Shown: in pieces, positions 16,352 to 24,779 of the stretch
Numbering within the stretch: the first letter of the stretch is position 1
Layout of the letters: every line of letters starts with the position of its first letter
NCBI GenBank assembly: GCA_945919075.1
Contig: CAMEIX010000001.1
Span: 186,001 to 250,000, forward strand
From: an uncultured Lachnospiraceae bacterium
Lineage (GTDB): Bacteria > Bacillota > Clostridia > Lachnospirales > Lachnospiraceae
Direction: 5' to 3'
DNA length: 64,000 nt
The notes under the pieces: generated by a model
Seen by the model: the letters and a program-made list of their open reading frames with translations, nothing else
Databases searched by the model: none
Told to the model about the DNA's origin: nothing
Made by a program: the position numbers and the translations under genes

Positions 16352-17204
16352 AGTCTTCCTCTTGTGTAGTTATTTTCATAAATGCTCCCAGATTTCCCCG
16401 TTTTCCCTGACTAAAGCGATGGGAAAACAAAAGGTTGCCATTACAGCATGTGCAGATATCTGTAACACTGATCTGCTCCTCTTTTAAGCCTGCCTGCAGA
16501 AATACAAGCTCGTTTGCCTTCCATAAATCCAGCTGATATTTTCCATCTGCTTTTCCGGGTTTTAATACCCCGTCTCCAAATTCCTTCTGAAAAATTACCG
16601 CCACATCTTCCGAAACTTCATAACAATCTTGGCAAATGGAAGGGCCGATTGCCACTAACAGATCTTCCCTCCGGGTTCCAAAACTCTCTTCCATCCTGGC
16701 AATCATCTTCTCACCTATCCTGCCTGCCGTCCCTCGCCAGCCGGAGTGGGCCAGTCCAATGGATTTGTTAACCGGATCCACAAAATACAGGGGCACACAG
16801 TCTGCAAAGAAGGTGCTTAATATGAGACCCTTTTCCTGCGTAATCAGACCGTCCACATCGGTATAATCCCTGGGTCTGGTCACACCTTTTCCGGCATCCT
16901 CTTTTGTGACCACGCGGATATTGACCGTATGGGTCTGGTCAGAACAGACAAAATCACTCGGGTCTCCACCCATCACTTTCGCTATCCGGGAATAATTTTC
17001 CTTTACATGTTCCGGGTCATCCCCTCTGGTAAAGCTTACGTTCATGGTGGAATAAATGCCCTCACTGACTCCTCCCATTCTGGTCGTAAATAAATGCTTC
17101 ACCACTTTCGTCTCTTCCAGTTTGGGAAAGGTCAGATAACAGATTTCACCCTCTTGATTAATTTTTAATCGATCCCTGCTGTTACTTTTTCGAGTAAATT
17201 CCAT
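16329..17204 (-). CDS. pgeF: Laccase-domain purine nucleoside phosphorylase-like protein (PgeF/YlmD family)
   Basis: 291 residues of the multicopper-oxidase-related DUF152 family, once called polyphenol oxidase. Members cleave purine nucleosides or edit peptidoglycan precursors. Metal ligands are visible: SDQTHTVNIR, the FFADCVPLYFVD motif near residue 134, and AHSGWRGTAG near residue 152. An ICTCCNGNLLFSHR segment marks the C-terminal part. A short N-terminal extension precedes the core. The 3' end overlaps the response regulator gene. Confidence 0.9.
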   Translation of the reverse strand: MEFTRKSNSRDRLKINQEGEICYLTFPKLEETKVVKHLFTTRMGGVSEGIYSTMNVSFTRGDDPEHVKENYSRIAKVMGGDPSDFVCSDQTHTVNIRVVTKEDAGKGVTRPRDYTDVDGLITQEKGLILSTFFADCVPLYFVDPVNKSIGLAHSGWRGTAGRIGEKMIARMEESFGTRREDLLVAIGPSICQDCYEVSEDVAVIFQKEFGDGVLKPGKADGKYQLDLWKANELVFLQAGLKEEQISVTDICTCCNGNLLFSHRFSQGKRGNLGAFMKITTQEEDYGNDINL

Positions 17205-17238
17205 CCTGTGTTTTCCTTCTAATTACCATATGTCTTTA

Positions 17239-17601
17239 CTATCCCCGATAGGGAAACGCATTTTTAACCCAGGTAATATCCTCACCGGATATTCCTACCA
17301 CATCATACCGGACAGGCGTTATCCGGGATACCCCCTTTACAAGCCGGTAATAATCCGAAACCAGGCAGATATTCCTTTGTTTTTTCAGGTTCACGGCTGC
17401 TAACGGACTGTCAAATTTCAGATTTCTGCGATACTTCACTTCAAAAAATATCAGGTAGGTTCCATCGGTCCCCACCAGATCGATTTCACCGCTTCGAATC
17501 CGGAAATTGCTTTCTAAAATCCGGATTCCGTTCTCTTCCAGATATGCGGCGGCCAGCGTTTCTTTTTCCATGCCGACCCGACGGTTATTCTGCTTTTGCA
17601 T
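17239..17601 (-). CDS. YraN/UPF0102 family predicted endonuclease
   Basis: 120 residues with the PD-(D/E)XK-like core RSGEIDLVGTDGTYLIFFEV: Glu/Asp in GEIDLV and ExK in FEVKYR. The biological role is not settled. The frame is open to 17619. I chose ATG 17601 because GGAAAGGA precedes it at 4-5 nt. It is the first gene of the string leading to birA and often sits near rnhB in Firmicutes. Confidence 0.9.
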   Translation of the reverse strand: MQKQNNRRVGMEKETLAAAYLEENGIRILESNFRIRSGEIDLVGTDGTYLIFFEVKYRRNLKFDSPLAAVNLKKQRNICLVSDYYRLVKGVSRITPVRYDVVGISGEDITWVKNAFPYRG

Positions 17602-17672
17602 AATTTCCTTTCCGCACAAAATCCTTCTTTATTATGATAATATATTTATTCTGAATTTACCATGATTTATTT

Positions 17673-17702
17673 CTTATAATTTCCTTAAAATTACACGTTC
17701 AA
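17673..17702 (-). promoter_or_regulatory. Candidate promoter of the yraN–birA operon
   Basis: Minus-strand TTGAAC (17697-17702), 18 nt, TATAAG (17673-17678), placed between the terminator of the upstream operon and yraN. Moderate match. Confidence 0.45.
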
Positions 17703-17711
17703 ACAAACCGG

Positions 17712-17742
17712 AAAAAAAGAAAGGGATGGCACGCATCCCTTT
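17712..17742 (-). terminator. Terminator after the rnhB–ylqG/ylqH-like operon
   Basis: AAAGGGATG (17734-17742) and CATCCCTTT (17720-17728) around a 5-nt loop, then C and T7, directly after the YlqH-like stop codon. Confidence 0.92.
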
Positions 17743-17745
17743 TGC

Positions 17746-18021
17746 TTACATCTTGGCCCGTATCTTATCCATGGCATCCACGAATACCAGAATTTCCGCC
17801 ACCACTTCATACAATTCGGGCGGGATCATGTCCCCGATTTCCAGTTTGGAAAGCGTATCCGCCAGCTTATCATCCCTGTGGACGGGCACATCCGCTTCTT
17901 TTGCCTTTTCCAGAATCTTTTCCGCAACTAACCCCCTGCCACTTGCGATGACTTTGGGTGCTTCATCTTTGGGATCATATTCCAGGGCGATCGCCTGTTT
18001 TACTTTCTTTTTTTCGTCCAT
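17746..18021 (-). CDS. YlqH-like protein (FlhB/EscU/YscU C-terminal domain)
   Basis: 91 residues matching only the cytoplasmic, post-cleavage part of FlhB-type export switch proteins: AIALEYDPKDEAPKVIASG, DVPVHRDDKLADTL and IPPELYEVVAEIL. The membrane part and the NPTH self-cleavage motif are absent, as in Bacillus YlqH/FlhX, which can replace the FlhB C-terminal domain in part. It follows the FliK-like gene by 8 nt, with GAGG before the ATG. No other flagellar genes are in the window. Confidence 0.88.
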   Translation of the reverse strand: MDEKKKVKQAIALEYDPKDEAPKVIASGRGLVAEKILEKAKEADVPVHRDDKLADTLSKLEIGDMIPPELYEVVAEILVFVDAMDKIRAKM

Positions 18022-18029
18022 AAGTACCT

Positions 18030-19505
18030 CTATGCTCTCACATCAAATCCATACTGAATGACCGGTTCGTTACTTCGCTCGCTCTTAATCAGTGCTTCCA
18101 CCGGATTGGTATGCACATCCTCCCCGAGCAGTTTCATTTCACAGTTTAAGGTATAGCCCCTCTTACTTAATCGTTCGGTCAGAATATGCATATGGTCACC
18201 CAGAAAATCCAACATTTCTTCATTCTTTACCATAAACCTCGTTCCGACCTTGGAATCCTGCATGGTAACGTAAACGTCCACCGGTCCTAAATGATCCATA
18301 TCCAGATGCAGCATGGCGCTGACCGCCCCGTCCTTAGAAGCCAGGGAACGCTTATTGGTAAAAACATAAAGTTCGCTGTTCTTCTCTCCGCTATGCATTT
18401 CAAGGGGCAGCTGTACATAGGTATACATCTGATTTAGCTGATTTAAGAAATCAATATTCTGGCTTAAATTGGTTGTTGCCTTCACGGCAGGATTATCCGC
18501 CGTAACCGTATGCTCCGTGAAAATGCTCTGCAGGGACTTAAGCTGTCTGTCCATGCGTTCATAGACCTTTTCAATTTCCTTCGGATTCTCCGTCATCTCC
18601 GGCTTTAAAGTCCATTGTTCCAAAAAGGACTCTTTAATCATTTTCTGAAAAGCCGGATGTCTGGTCATTTCAAACAAGACTTCCTGTTCTTCCCTGCCAA
18701 GCTGGGAATAGTTTGCAATCAGCTTTACCATTTCTTCCCTGGCAGATGCCACATCCATATTCTTTACCCCTTCCGCATCCACAGACTCAGGTATTTCTGT
18801 CATACTGCCGTTATACAATCCGTTTTCGACTAAAATTTCTTTATACATGGAAAGGGCATTCTCCACACCTTCCGTATCATAAACCTCCAAAACCGCAGCC
18901 GGAATTTCCTCGATTACATCCGTCATTCCGCTTACCAGTTCATGGGTCAGATTCCGGTAACTCTCCATCTGCCCTAAATTGGCTTCATTAAGGGGCATAT
19001 TCAGTTTATGCAGATTCACAATGTCTTCCACGTTGGCATTCGGGAACGCCAGAGAATCCTTAAACATTCCCTGAAGGGATTTGGCATCCACACTCATCCC
19101 CTGCTGCATCATTTTTTCCGTCATGGCAATGGTTTTATCATTTACCGGGATTCCTGCCATATTCAGTGCTTTCATTACCGTATCGGAATTTGCGGTATTG
19201 GTTAGTAACGGGCTTAAGGAAAGAGTTTTCCCATTATTCTTTACTTCAAAGGTAATGAGTCTCCCAATTTCCAGGTTAATATCCTGATCTAATTTTGCAC
19301 TGATTTCAAAATCACCCAAAAGCCTTATCAGGACTTCATTCCCGTTTTTATCCAGGACCTCACCCTGAATGGTTTTTCCGGGAATCAGGGAAAGAATCTC
19401 ATTCTTAATCCTCTCACTTACGGACGCGCTCTGAGAATCGGCGGGCGTTATCTTTATGCTGTTGTCGTCATAGACCATGCTTTTTATCATGTCCGCAATT
19501 CTCAT
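18030..19505 (-). CDS. YlqG/FliK-like hook-length-control-related protein
   Basis: A 491-residue soluble protein with no signal peptide. The C-terminal ~110 residues (LHLDMDHLGPVDVYVTMQDS onward, with a TERLSKRGY helix) match the FliK C-terminal (Flg_hook) domain. The N-terminal part (GKTIQGEVLDKNGNEVLIRL) resembles other uncharacterised flagellar-associated proteins. Position and pairing with the YlqH-like gene match the Bacillus ylqG–ylqH pair after rnhB. AGAGGG precedes the ATG by 4 nt. The function outside flagella is not known. Confidence 0.75.
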   Translation of the reverse strand: MRIADMIKSMVYDDNSIKITPADSQSASVSERIKNEILSLIPGKTIQGEVLDKNGNEVLIRLLGDFEISAKLDQDINLEIGRLITFEVKNNGKTLSLSPLLTNTANSDTVMKALNMAGIPVNDKTIAMTEKMMQQGMSVDAKSLQGMFKDSLAFPNANVEDIVNLHKLNMPLNEANLGQMESYRNLTHELVSGMTDVIEEIPAAVLEVYDTEGVENALSMYKEILVENGLYNGSMTEIPESVDAEGVKNMDVASAREEMVKLIANYSQLGREEQEVLFEMTRHPAFQKMIKESFLEQWTLKPEMTENPKEIEKVYERMDRQLKSLQSIFTEHTVTADNPAVKATTNLSQNIDFLNQLNQMYTYVQLPLEMHSGEKNSELYVFTNKRSLASKDGAVSAMLHLDMDHLGPVDVYVTMQDSKVGTRFMVKNEEMLDFLGDHMHILTERLSKRGYTLNCEMKLLGEDVHTNPVEALIKSERSNEPVIQYGFDVRA

Positions 19506-19517
19506 GTGTCCCTCTTT

Positions 19518-20282
19518 CTATACGGTAACAAAATTTCCGATGAAGCTTCTCCGGTGAATGGGTGTGGGCCCGTATTTCTTCAATGCCTCAATATGTGCGG
19601 CAGAACCGTATCCTTTGTTTCCGGCAAATCCATACTCCGGGAAAATGCTGTCATAGTCCACCATCATCCGGTCCCTGGTTACCTTCGCCACAATGCTTGC
19701 TGCCGCTATGGAAATGCTTTTGGCATCCCCTTTAATGATGGGTACCTGCCTGATGTTGACCTTGGGAATGGTAACGGCATCATTTAATAAAATATCGGGA
19801 GCCGGGTCCAATTTGGAAATAGCCTCCCGCATTGCCTCGTAAGTAGCCTGCAAAATATTGATCTCATCAATCCGTTCGGGGGATGAATATCCCAGACCTA
19901 CCGAAACGGCTTTTTCCATGATGATGTCATATAACTCTTCTCTCTTTTTTTCGGATAACTGCTTGGAATCGTTTAGATAGAGAATGTCACAATTTTTTGG
20001 TAAAATCACGGCACCGGCCACAACGGGACCCGCCAAGGGACCTCTTCCCACTTCATCGATACCGCAGATATAGCCGCAGGCCTCGTACTCATATTCATAT
20101 TTTTTCATGATTTCCGTACGTCTGCATTCCTTCTCATATGCTTCCATACGTTTTTTTGCGGCATGAATGAGATTGACTACGCCGCTTCGTTCATCCCCTT
20201 CGTAGGCGGATATAAGTTCAGGCAGCTGCTCGATGGTTGCTGCCTGAAAAATTGCTTTTATCACACTTATCTTTTCTTCCAT
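19518..20282 (-). CDS. rnhB: Ribonuclease HII
   Basis: Cleaves RNA in RNA/DNA hybrids and at single ribonucleotides. The catalytic DEVGRGPLAGPV is near residue 80 and further acidic residues lie in YLNDSKQLSEKKRE and DYDSIFPEYGFAGNKGYG. 254 residues, with the ~70-residue N-terminal extension common in Firmicutes. It lies 11 nt after lepB in the rplS-to-ylqH neighbourhood. Confidence 0.96.
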   Translation of the reverse strand: MEEKISVIKAIFQAATIEQLPELISAYEGDERSGVVNLIHAAKKRMEAYEKECRRTEIMKKYEYEYEACGYICGIDEVGRGPLAGPVVAGAVILPKNCDILYLNDSKQLSEKKREELYDIIMEKAVSVGLGYSSPERIDEINILQATYEAMREAISKLDPAPDILLNDAVTIPKVNIRQVPIIKGDAKSISIAAASIVAKVTRDRMMVDYDSIFPEYGFAGNKGYGSAAHIEALKKYGPTPIHRRSFIGNFVTV

Positions 20283-20293
20283 TGTTTTCTCCG

Positions 20294-20860
20294 TTAACGA
20301 TGCTTGAGTACTCCAAAACGATCCAGAGGCCAGATACGTAAGAAAGCCCTGCCTATAATATCGCTTCTTTTGATATTGCCTACCCGCGGGTCCCTGCTGT
20401 CCGCACTGTTGTTACGGTTATCTCCCATAACAAAATACTCATCAATTCCCAGCTGTATTTCCTCAATGGCTACTCCGGGATTTTGAATCACTTCTTTTCC
20501 GTATCCCTCTCTTAAAATTTCACCATTGATATAAATATTCCCTTCCGTATCAATTCTGACACGTTCTCCCGGAAGTCCGATAATGCGCTTTATGTAGTAA
20601 TCCTTATCCCCATAGCGATAAGGAAATACAATAATATCAAATCGTGCGGGATCACGGAAACGATAGGTCAGCTTATCCACGATCAGGTTATCCCCTGTTT
20701 TGTCCGGGTCATTGTCATCGGTCCCTATCAGGGTAGGCTCCATGGACGCACCATGTACCACGGTTCTTTGTCCCACAAATGTAATAATCAGATAGGTGAC
20801 TAACAGAATCCCTAAAATATAAAGACCGGTAGATAATAATTCTTTTTTGAAATCGCTCAT
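20294..20860 (-). CDS. lepB: Signal peptidase I (copy 1)
   Basis: Membrane serine protease that removes signal peptides. 188 residues, one N-terminal transmembrane helix (about 10-30). The catalytic Ser is in VHGASMEPTL near residue 40 and the Lys in YYIKRIIGLPGERV. The C-terminal box GDNRNNSADSRDPRVG is intact. The ATG overlaps the rbgA stop by 4 nt. A second copy lies just upstream of rbgA. Confidence 0.95.
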   Translation of the reverse strand: MSDFKKELLSTGLYILGILLVTYLIITFVGQRTVVHGASMEPTLIGTDDNDPDKTGDNLIVDKLTYRFRDPARFDIIVFPYRYGDKDYYIKRIIGLPGERVRIDTEGNIYINGEILREGYGKEVIQNPGVAIEEIQLGIDEYFVMGDNRNNSADSRDPRVGNIKRSDIIGRAFLRIWPLDRFGVLKHR

Positions 20861-21729
20861 TTTTCTTGCCTTTCCGGGTATTCAAGTGTAATACGGCCAA
20901 GCCTTCCGCTTCGAAAATCATCCACGAAAAGTGCTGCCGCTTTATCAAAATTCAGGCTCTCGTTTGCCCCATAGCATTTTCTGGCTTCCGCAATCATTGT
21001 AAGGACCTTGATGGCTGCCTCTTTTTCATTTTCTGCATCCGGATACGTAATCTGATACCGTTCTTCTATAGCGGCCTTATAATCCTTTGCAATCGCCATA
21101 ATCAGATCAATTGCCATTTCCTGCATAATAATGATTTCATCATTCATGGAACCGATAAAGGCCAGTTTCATTCCCACACTCTGGTCTTCAAATTTAGGCC
21201 ACAATATACCGGGCGTATCGAGCAGTTCCAGGGATGAATTTAAGCGAATCCATTGCTTCCCCTTGGTAACCCCGGGCTTATTTCCGGTTTTGGTACAGGC
21301 CTTCTTTGCAAAGCTATTGATAAAGGTTGATTTTCCCACATTGGGAATCCCCACCACCATAGCCCGGACGGGACGGTTTACAATCCCTCTTTTGCGGTCA
21401 CGTTCAATCTTTTCCTTACAAACTTCCTTTACCACATCCTGAATGGAACGCATACCGTTTCCGGTTTTTGCGTTTATTTCCAGTACTGCATATCCCTTTT
21501 CTTTAAAATAGACAGTCCATTTTGCGTTTGCACCAGGATCCGCAAGATCCGATTTATTTAAAAGAATCAGCCGAAATTTGTTTTTCCCCAGTTCGTCAAT
21601 ATCCGGGTTCCGGCTTGATAGAGGTATTCTCGCATCCACCAGTTCAATGATGAGGTCAATTAATTTGATATCCTCCTGCATCATTCGTTTTGCTTTGGTC
21701 ATATGACCGGGATACCACTGATAATTCAT
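20857..21729 (-). CDS. rbgA: Ribosome biogenesis GTPase RbgA (YlqF)
   Basis: Circularly permuted GTPase for late 50S assembly. The G4 motif NKSDLAD comes first (near residue 58), then G1 GIPNVGKSTFINS (near residue 127) and G3 DTPGILWP (near residue 175). The N-terminal WYPGHMTKAKRMM motif is typical. 290 residues is normal. It sits between two signal peptidase genes, as part of the rplS–rbgA–rnhB order known from Bacillus. Confidence 0.97.
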   Translation of the reverse strand: MNYQWYPGHMTKAKRMMQEDIKLIDLIIELVDARIPLSSRNPDIDELGKNKFRLILLNKSDLADPGANAKWTVYFKEKGYAVLEINAKTGNGMRSIQDVVKEVCKEKIERDRKRGIVNRPVRAMVVGIPNVGKSTFINSFAKKACTKTGNKPGVTKGKQWIRLNSSLELLDTPGILWPKFEDQSVGMKLAFIGSMNDEIIIMQEMAIDLIMAIAKDYKAAIEERYQITYPDAENEKEAAIKVLTMIAEARKCYGANESLNFDKAAALFVDDFRSGRLGRITLEYPERQEK

Positions 21730-21747
21730 AACTTTCCTGCCTTTACT

Positions 21748-22332
21748 TTATTTCACAAATCCCATCTTTTTGGTTTTGGTACCAAATGCAAACCAGACAC
21801 GCCCCACAATATCCTTACGTTTTACCGGGCCGATATTGGCTGATCTGGAATCTTCGGAATTGTTCCGGTTGTCTCCGAGTACAAAGTACTCATCATTTGC
21901 AAGAATATACTCATTCTTGGCAATGCCGGCTTCCGCCATTTTATCGAAACCTTCTTCCTTTACCCTTTCCCCGTTCACATACAGCCTGCCGTCTATAATC
22001 TGTACGGTATCCCCGGGGGTGGCCACTACACGTTTTACATAATAGTGCAGGTTTTTATTGCCGTTTGGAAGAAATGCAACCACATCTCCTTTATGAGGTG
22101 CCGTAAGCAGATAGGCGTATCGGTTCACCAGCACCTTTTGGCCGTTGGAAAACTGCGGCTCCATGGAAACACCGATTACCCGGACCGACATTCCTACTGC
22201 ATACACGAGTACGAATGCAATAAAAATGGATACGGCAATTCCGAATATATAAGTAAAAATCTCCTTGATGGTTGAGGAGCTAATCTTCTTTTTTCTTTTG
22301 TAGAAACTCAGTCCCTTTTGTCTCTTGCTCAT
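21748..22332 (-). CDS. lepB: Signal peptidase I (copy 2)
   Basis: 194 residues with a basic N-terminus (SKRQKGLSFYKRKKK) and one membrane helix at about 33-55. Catalytic Ser in VIGVSMEPQF near residue 60 and Lys in YYVKRVVATPGDTV. The C-terminal box GDNRNNSEDSRSANIG is complete, so both copies look active. Its ribosome binding site is weak (GGTGA). It has its own promoter after the rplS terminator. Confidence 0.95.
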   Translation of the reverse strand: MSKRQKGLSFYKRKKKISSSTIKEIFTYIFGIAVSIFIAFVLVYAVGMSVRVIGVSMEPQFSNGQKVLVNRYAYLLTAPHKGDVVAFLPNGNKNLHYYVKRVVATPGDTVQIIDGRLYVNGERVKEEGFDKMAEAGIAKNEYILANDEYFVLGDNRNNSEDSRSANIGPVKRKDIVGRVWFAFGTKTKKMGFVK

Positions 22333-22351
22333 ACATCATTCACCAATCTAT

Positions 22352-22381
22352 ATTATACTACCAATAATCTATTGTAGGCAA
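22352..22381 (-). promoter_or_regulatory. Promoter of the lepB–rbgA–lepB–rnhB operon
   Basis: Minus-strand TTGCCT (22376-22381), 18 nt, perfect TATAAT (22352-22357), about 20 nt before the signal peptidase ATG. Confidence 0.6.
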
Positions 22382-22382
22382 G

Positions 22383-22415
22383 AAAAAACACACCTTCCCA
22401 ATTGGAAAGGTGTGT
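22383..22415 (-). terminator. Terminator after rplS
   Basis: ACACACCTT pairs with AAGGTGTGT around a short loop with two further G-C pairs, followed by T6. It separates the ribosomal operon from the signal peptidase operon. Confidence 0.92.
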
Positions 22416-22423
22416 GCCCTGTC

Positions 22424-22771
22424 TTATTTCACGATTTCTTTTACTTTTGCTTTCTTACCAACAAGACCCTTTAAGTAGTTCAGTTTAGCACGTCTTACCT
22501 TACCTCTTCTTACTACTTCAATCTTCTCTACGTTGGGAGAATGTAAAGGCCAGGTCTTCTCTACGCCGATACCGTTAGAAGATTTTCTTACGGTGAAGGT
22601 TTCACGGTTGCTTCCGCCCTGTCTCTTAACAACAGTACCTTCAAATACCTGAATTCTTTCACGGTTACCTTCCTTGATCTTACCGTATACTTTTACGGTA
22701 TCACCAACGTTGAACTGGTCTACAGATTCTTTTAACTGTTCTGCTTCAATGCTCTTAATAATTTCGTTCAT
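22424..22771 (-). CDS. rplS: 50S ribosomal protein L19
   Basis: 115 residues with the L19 core [28 protein letters not shown] and a C-terminal [22 protein letters not shown] precedes the ATG. It is separated from trmD by 119 bp holding its own promoter, and ends in a terminator. Confidence 0.98.
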   Translation of the reverse strand: MNEIIKSIEAEQLKESVDQFNVGDTVKVYGKIKEGNRERIQVFEGTVVKRQGGSNRETFTVRKSSNGIGVEKTWPLHSPNVEKIEVVRRGKVRRAKLNYLKGLVGKKAKVKEIVK

Positions 22772-22890
22772 TTTCTGACTCCTTTTCTATTGGATGTTCT
22801 TAATACATACCGTAACAGAGGACCATCTATTTACACAACGCTAATACTTTACCACAATGTGCTTATAAATGCAAGTAAAATTTTCTAAAT
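22772..22890 (-). promoter_or_regulatory. Promoter and candidate leader of rplS
   Basis: Minus-strand TTGCAT, 17 nt, TAAAGT gives a start near 22845 and a ~75-nt leader. In the leader GATGGTC and AACATC flank a TACGGTATGTA segment, so it can fold. Autoregulatory L19 leaders are known in Bacillota. I cannot show from sequence alone that this is one. Confidence 0.4.
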
Positions 22891-24207
22891 TTAGAGGCGC
22901 TCAAGTTTCCAGATACTACCTTTCGCTTTGTAAAGATTTAAGGACTCCAAAATCCTGTGCAGATCCAAATCCTGAACAGGAACATAAGTATAGGGCACAA
23001 TCCCCCTCTTCAGGGATTCATTGAGATAATCCTTATATGCCGCCATCAGTTCCTCTTCCCTTTCCTTAACGTCGTTTATAGCGGCATCCTGATCAAACAT
23101 ACCGGGTTTACACAGAAAGTCCCCTTCCGGGCTTTCCAAAACCATCTCGCTCTCCTGTTTTCCCTGTGTTTTTCCGACATCGGTAATTTCCTTCCGGGTA
23201 TACACATACAGATCATAAGGTCCTGCCTTTTGATAATCCTCTTTAGACAGGGGAATGTCCTGATGCAGGATGATGCGCTGGGGGCATCCTATTTGCTTTG
23301 AATTCATCTGTTCCCAAAGTTCTATGGTGGAAAGCATTTCCTCCCCTGCTTCTGCCCGGTCACAGGTAAGATAGAAGGTGCCCGTTTTTCTGTTCTGTAA
23401 TAAAACAGCCTCCCCGGTTCGTTTTATGAGGACTGCATTTCCCCGGTCAATGAGTTCGGTCATGTCCTTGTGCAGGAGTTTGTTTTTCCTAATAAGTTCT
23501 TCCTTAACCTGCATCAGTTCCTCATATTTTTCATACAGGTCCGGGCGGGCATTTTTAGTATTTTCTTCCGATTTTTCCTTACGCCACTTACGGATCACCT
23601 TATGATTGCCGCTAAGAAGCTCCTTTGGCACGGTTTTCCCATGCCATTCTTCCGGCCTTGTGTACTGGGGATATTCCAAAAGGTATCCGGAAAAGGATTC
23701 GTCCACTGCCGAAAAATCATTATGCAACACTCCGGGAATCAGGCGCGCGATGGCATCAATCATCATCATCGCTGGAAGTTCCCCTCCGGTAAGTACAAAA
23801 TCTCCGATAGAAACCGTGTCCGTTACGATTTCTTCCAAAACGCGTTCGTCAATCCCTTCATAATGACCGCATAAAAAGATTAAATCCTCTTCCTTAGATA
23901 GTTCTTCCGCCATCCGCTGATTAAAGGTTTTGCCCCGGGGACTTAAATAAATGGTGCGTACTTTTTCTTTTCCAATCTTCTCCATACAGGCCTTATGGGC
24001 ATCAAAAACAGGCTGTGCTTGCATGAGCAGTCCGGCACCGCCTCCGTACGGGTAATCATCTACTTTTCCATGTTTATCCAAAGTATAATCCCGGATATTG
24101 ACTGCCTGAACGGTCAGATAACCATTCTTCTCCGCTCTTCCGAGAATACTCTCCGATAATCCCTGTTTCACCATATCGGGAAACAATGTCAGCACGTGGA
24201 AATTCAT
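22891..24207 (-). CDS. trmD: tRNA (guanine37-N1)-methyltransferase TrmD with a C-terminal GNAT-like extension
   Basis: Residues 1 to about 235 are ordinary TrmD, which makes m1G37 and prevents frameshifting: MNFHVLTLFPDM, GGGAGLLMQ, the trefoil-knot SAM loop SIGDFVLTGGELP and YPQYTRPEEWHG. Canonical TrmD ends there, near 245 residues. This protein runs on to 438. The extra ~200 residues (DMTELIDRGNAVLIKRTGEA onward, ending ILESLNLYKAKGSIWKL) look like a degenerate GNAT acetyltransferase of the FR47 sort, but the acetyl-CoA loop is not evident. The ATG overlaps the rimM stop by 4 nt. No frameshift is needed, so the fusion is real in this sequence. Confidence 0.93.
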   Translation of the reverse strand: MNFHVLTLFPDMVKQGLSESILGRAEKNGYLTVQAVNIRDYTLDKHGKVDDYPYGGGAGLLMQAQPVFDAHKACMEKIGKEKVRTIYLSPRGKTFNQRMAEELSKEEDLIFLCGHYEGIDERVLEEIVTDTVSIGDFVLTGGELPAMMMIDAIARLIPGVLHNDFSAVDESFSGYLLEYPQYTRPEEWHGKTVPKELLSGNHKVIRKWRKEKSEENTKNARPDLYEKYEELMQVKEELIRKNKLLHKDMTELIDRGNAVLIKRTGEAVLLQNRKTGTFYLTCDRAEAGEEMLSTIELWEQMNSKQIGCPQRIILHQDIPLSKEDYQKAGPYDLYVYTRKEITDVGKTQGKQESEMVLESPEGDFLCKPGMFDQDAAINDVKEREEELMAAYKDYLNESLKRGIVPYTYVPVQDLDLHRILESLNLYKAKGSIWKLERL

Positions 24208-24716
24208 AAGTCCAAAAGTCCTTCCAAAAGATGAACCGTCATCCTGTTATTTTCTATATCCACATTCAGAATACACTGCTTAATGGCCGGAATCAGAATT
24301 TCTTTTCCGGGTTCCTGTATCACCGAATAAACATCATTGGCTCCGGTGGTAATCACATCCTTTAGTGTACCGATTTTATTTTCTTCATCGTCCAGGACAT
24401 CCATACCAATCAGGTCCGCAATAAAGTATTCATCCCTGCTTAACCTGACCGCATCCTTCCGAAGCACATACAAATCTTTCTGTCGAAACTTCTGTACGTC
24501 ATCGGGATTCTCATAGCCCTTGAACTTCAGAATTGCCATTTCCTTAAAAAATTTGACACCCTCAATTTCCAGAGTAAGTTTTTCTTTACCGGTGTCTAAA
24601 ATGACTTCTTTTAACTTTTTGAAACGTTTTACATCATCCGTGGTAGGATAAACCTTCACCTCACCCCTTACTCCATGGGTACTGGTTACCACGCCCACCT
24701 TTAACATTTCTTCCAT
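24204..24716 (-). CDS. rimM: 16S rRNA processing protein RimM
   Basis: 30S maturation factor. N-terminal KVGVVTSTHGVRGEVKV is the RimM signature and the C-terminal PRC-barrel is DEYFIADLIGMDVLDDE onward. 170 residues. The frame extends to a TTG at 24734, but GAGG at 5 nt before ATG 24716 decides the start. Coupled to trmD by a 4-nt overlap. Confidence 0.95.
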   Translation of the reverse strand: MEEMLKVGVVTSTHGVRGEVKVYPTTDDVKRFKKLKEVILDTGKEKLTLEIEGVKFFKEMAILKFKGYENPDDVQKFRQKDLYVLRKDAVRLSRDEYFIADLIGMDVLDDEENKIGTLKDVITTGANDVYSVIQEPGKEILIPAIKQCILNVDIENNRMTVHLLEGLLDL

Positions 24717-24732
24717 AAATACCTCGTTTGTC

Positions 24733-24759
24733 AAAAACAGGGGCGTTTACGCGCCCCTG
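24733..24759 (-). terminator. Intra-operon terminator or attenuator between khpA and rimM
   Basis: CAGGGGCG (24752-24759) pairs with CGCCCCTG (24738-24745) and is followed by T5. A small CTAC-GAA-GTAG hairpin precedes it. It lies in the 63-nt gap between khpA and rimM and would lower rimM–trmD expression relative to rpsP. Confidence 0.7.
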
Positions 24760-24779
24760 CTTAGCCCTACTTCGTAGGA

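Noticed and set aside
22772..22890. A known riboswitch upstream of rplS
   Set aside because: No conserved riboswitch core could be recognised. Only a possible L19-type leader remains.
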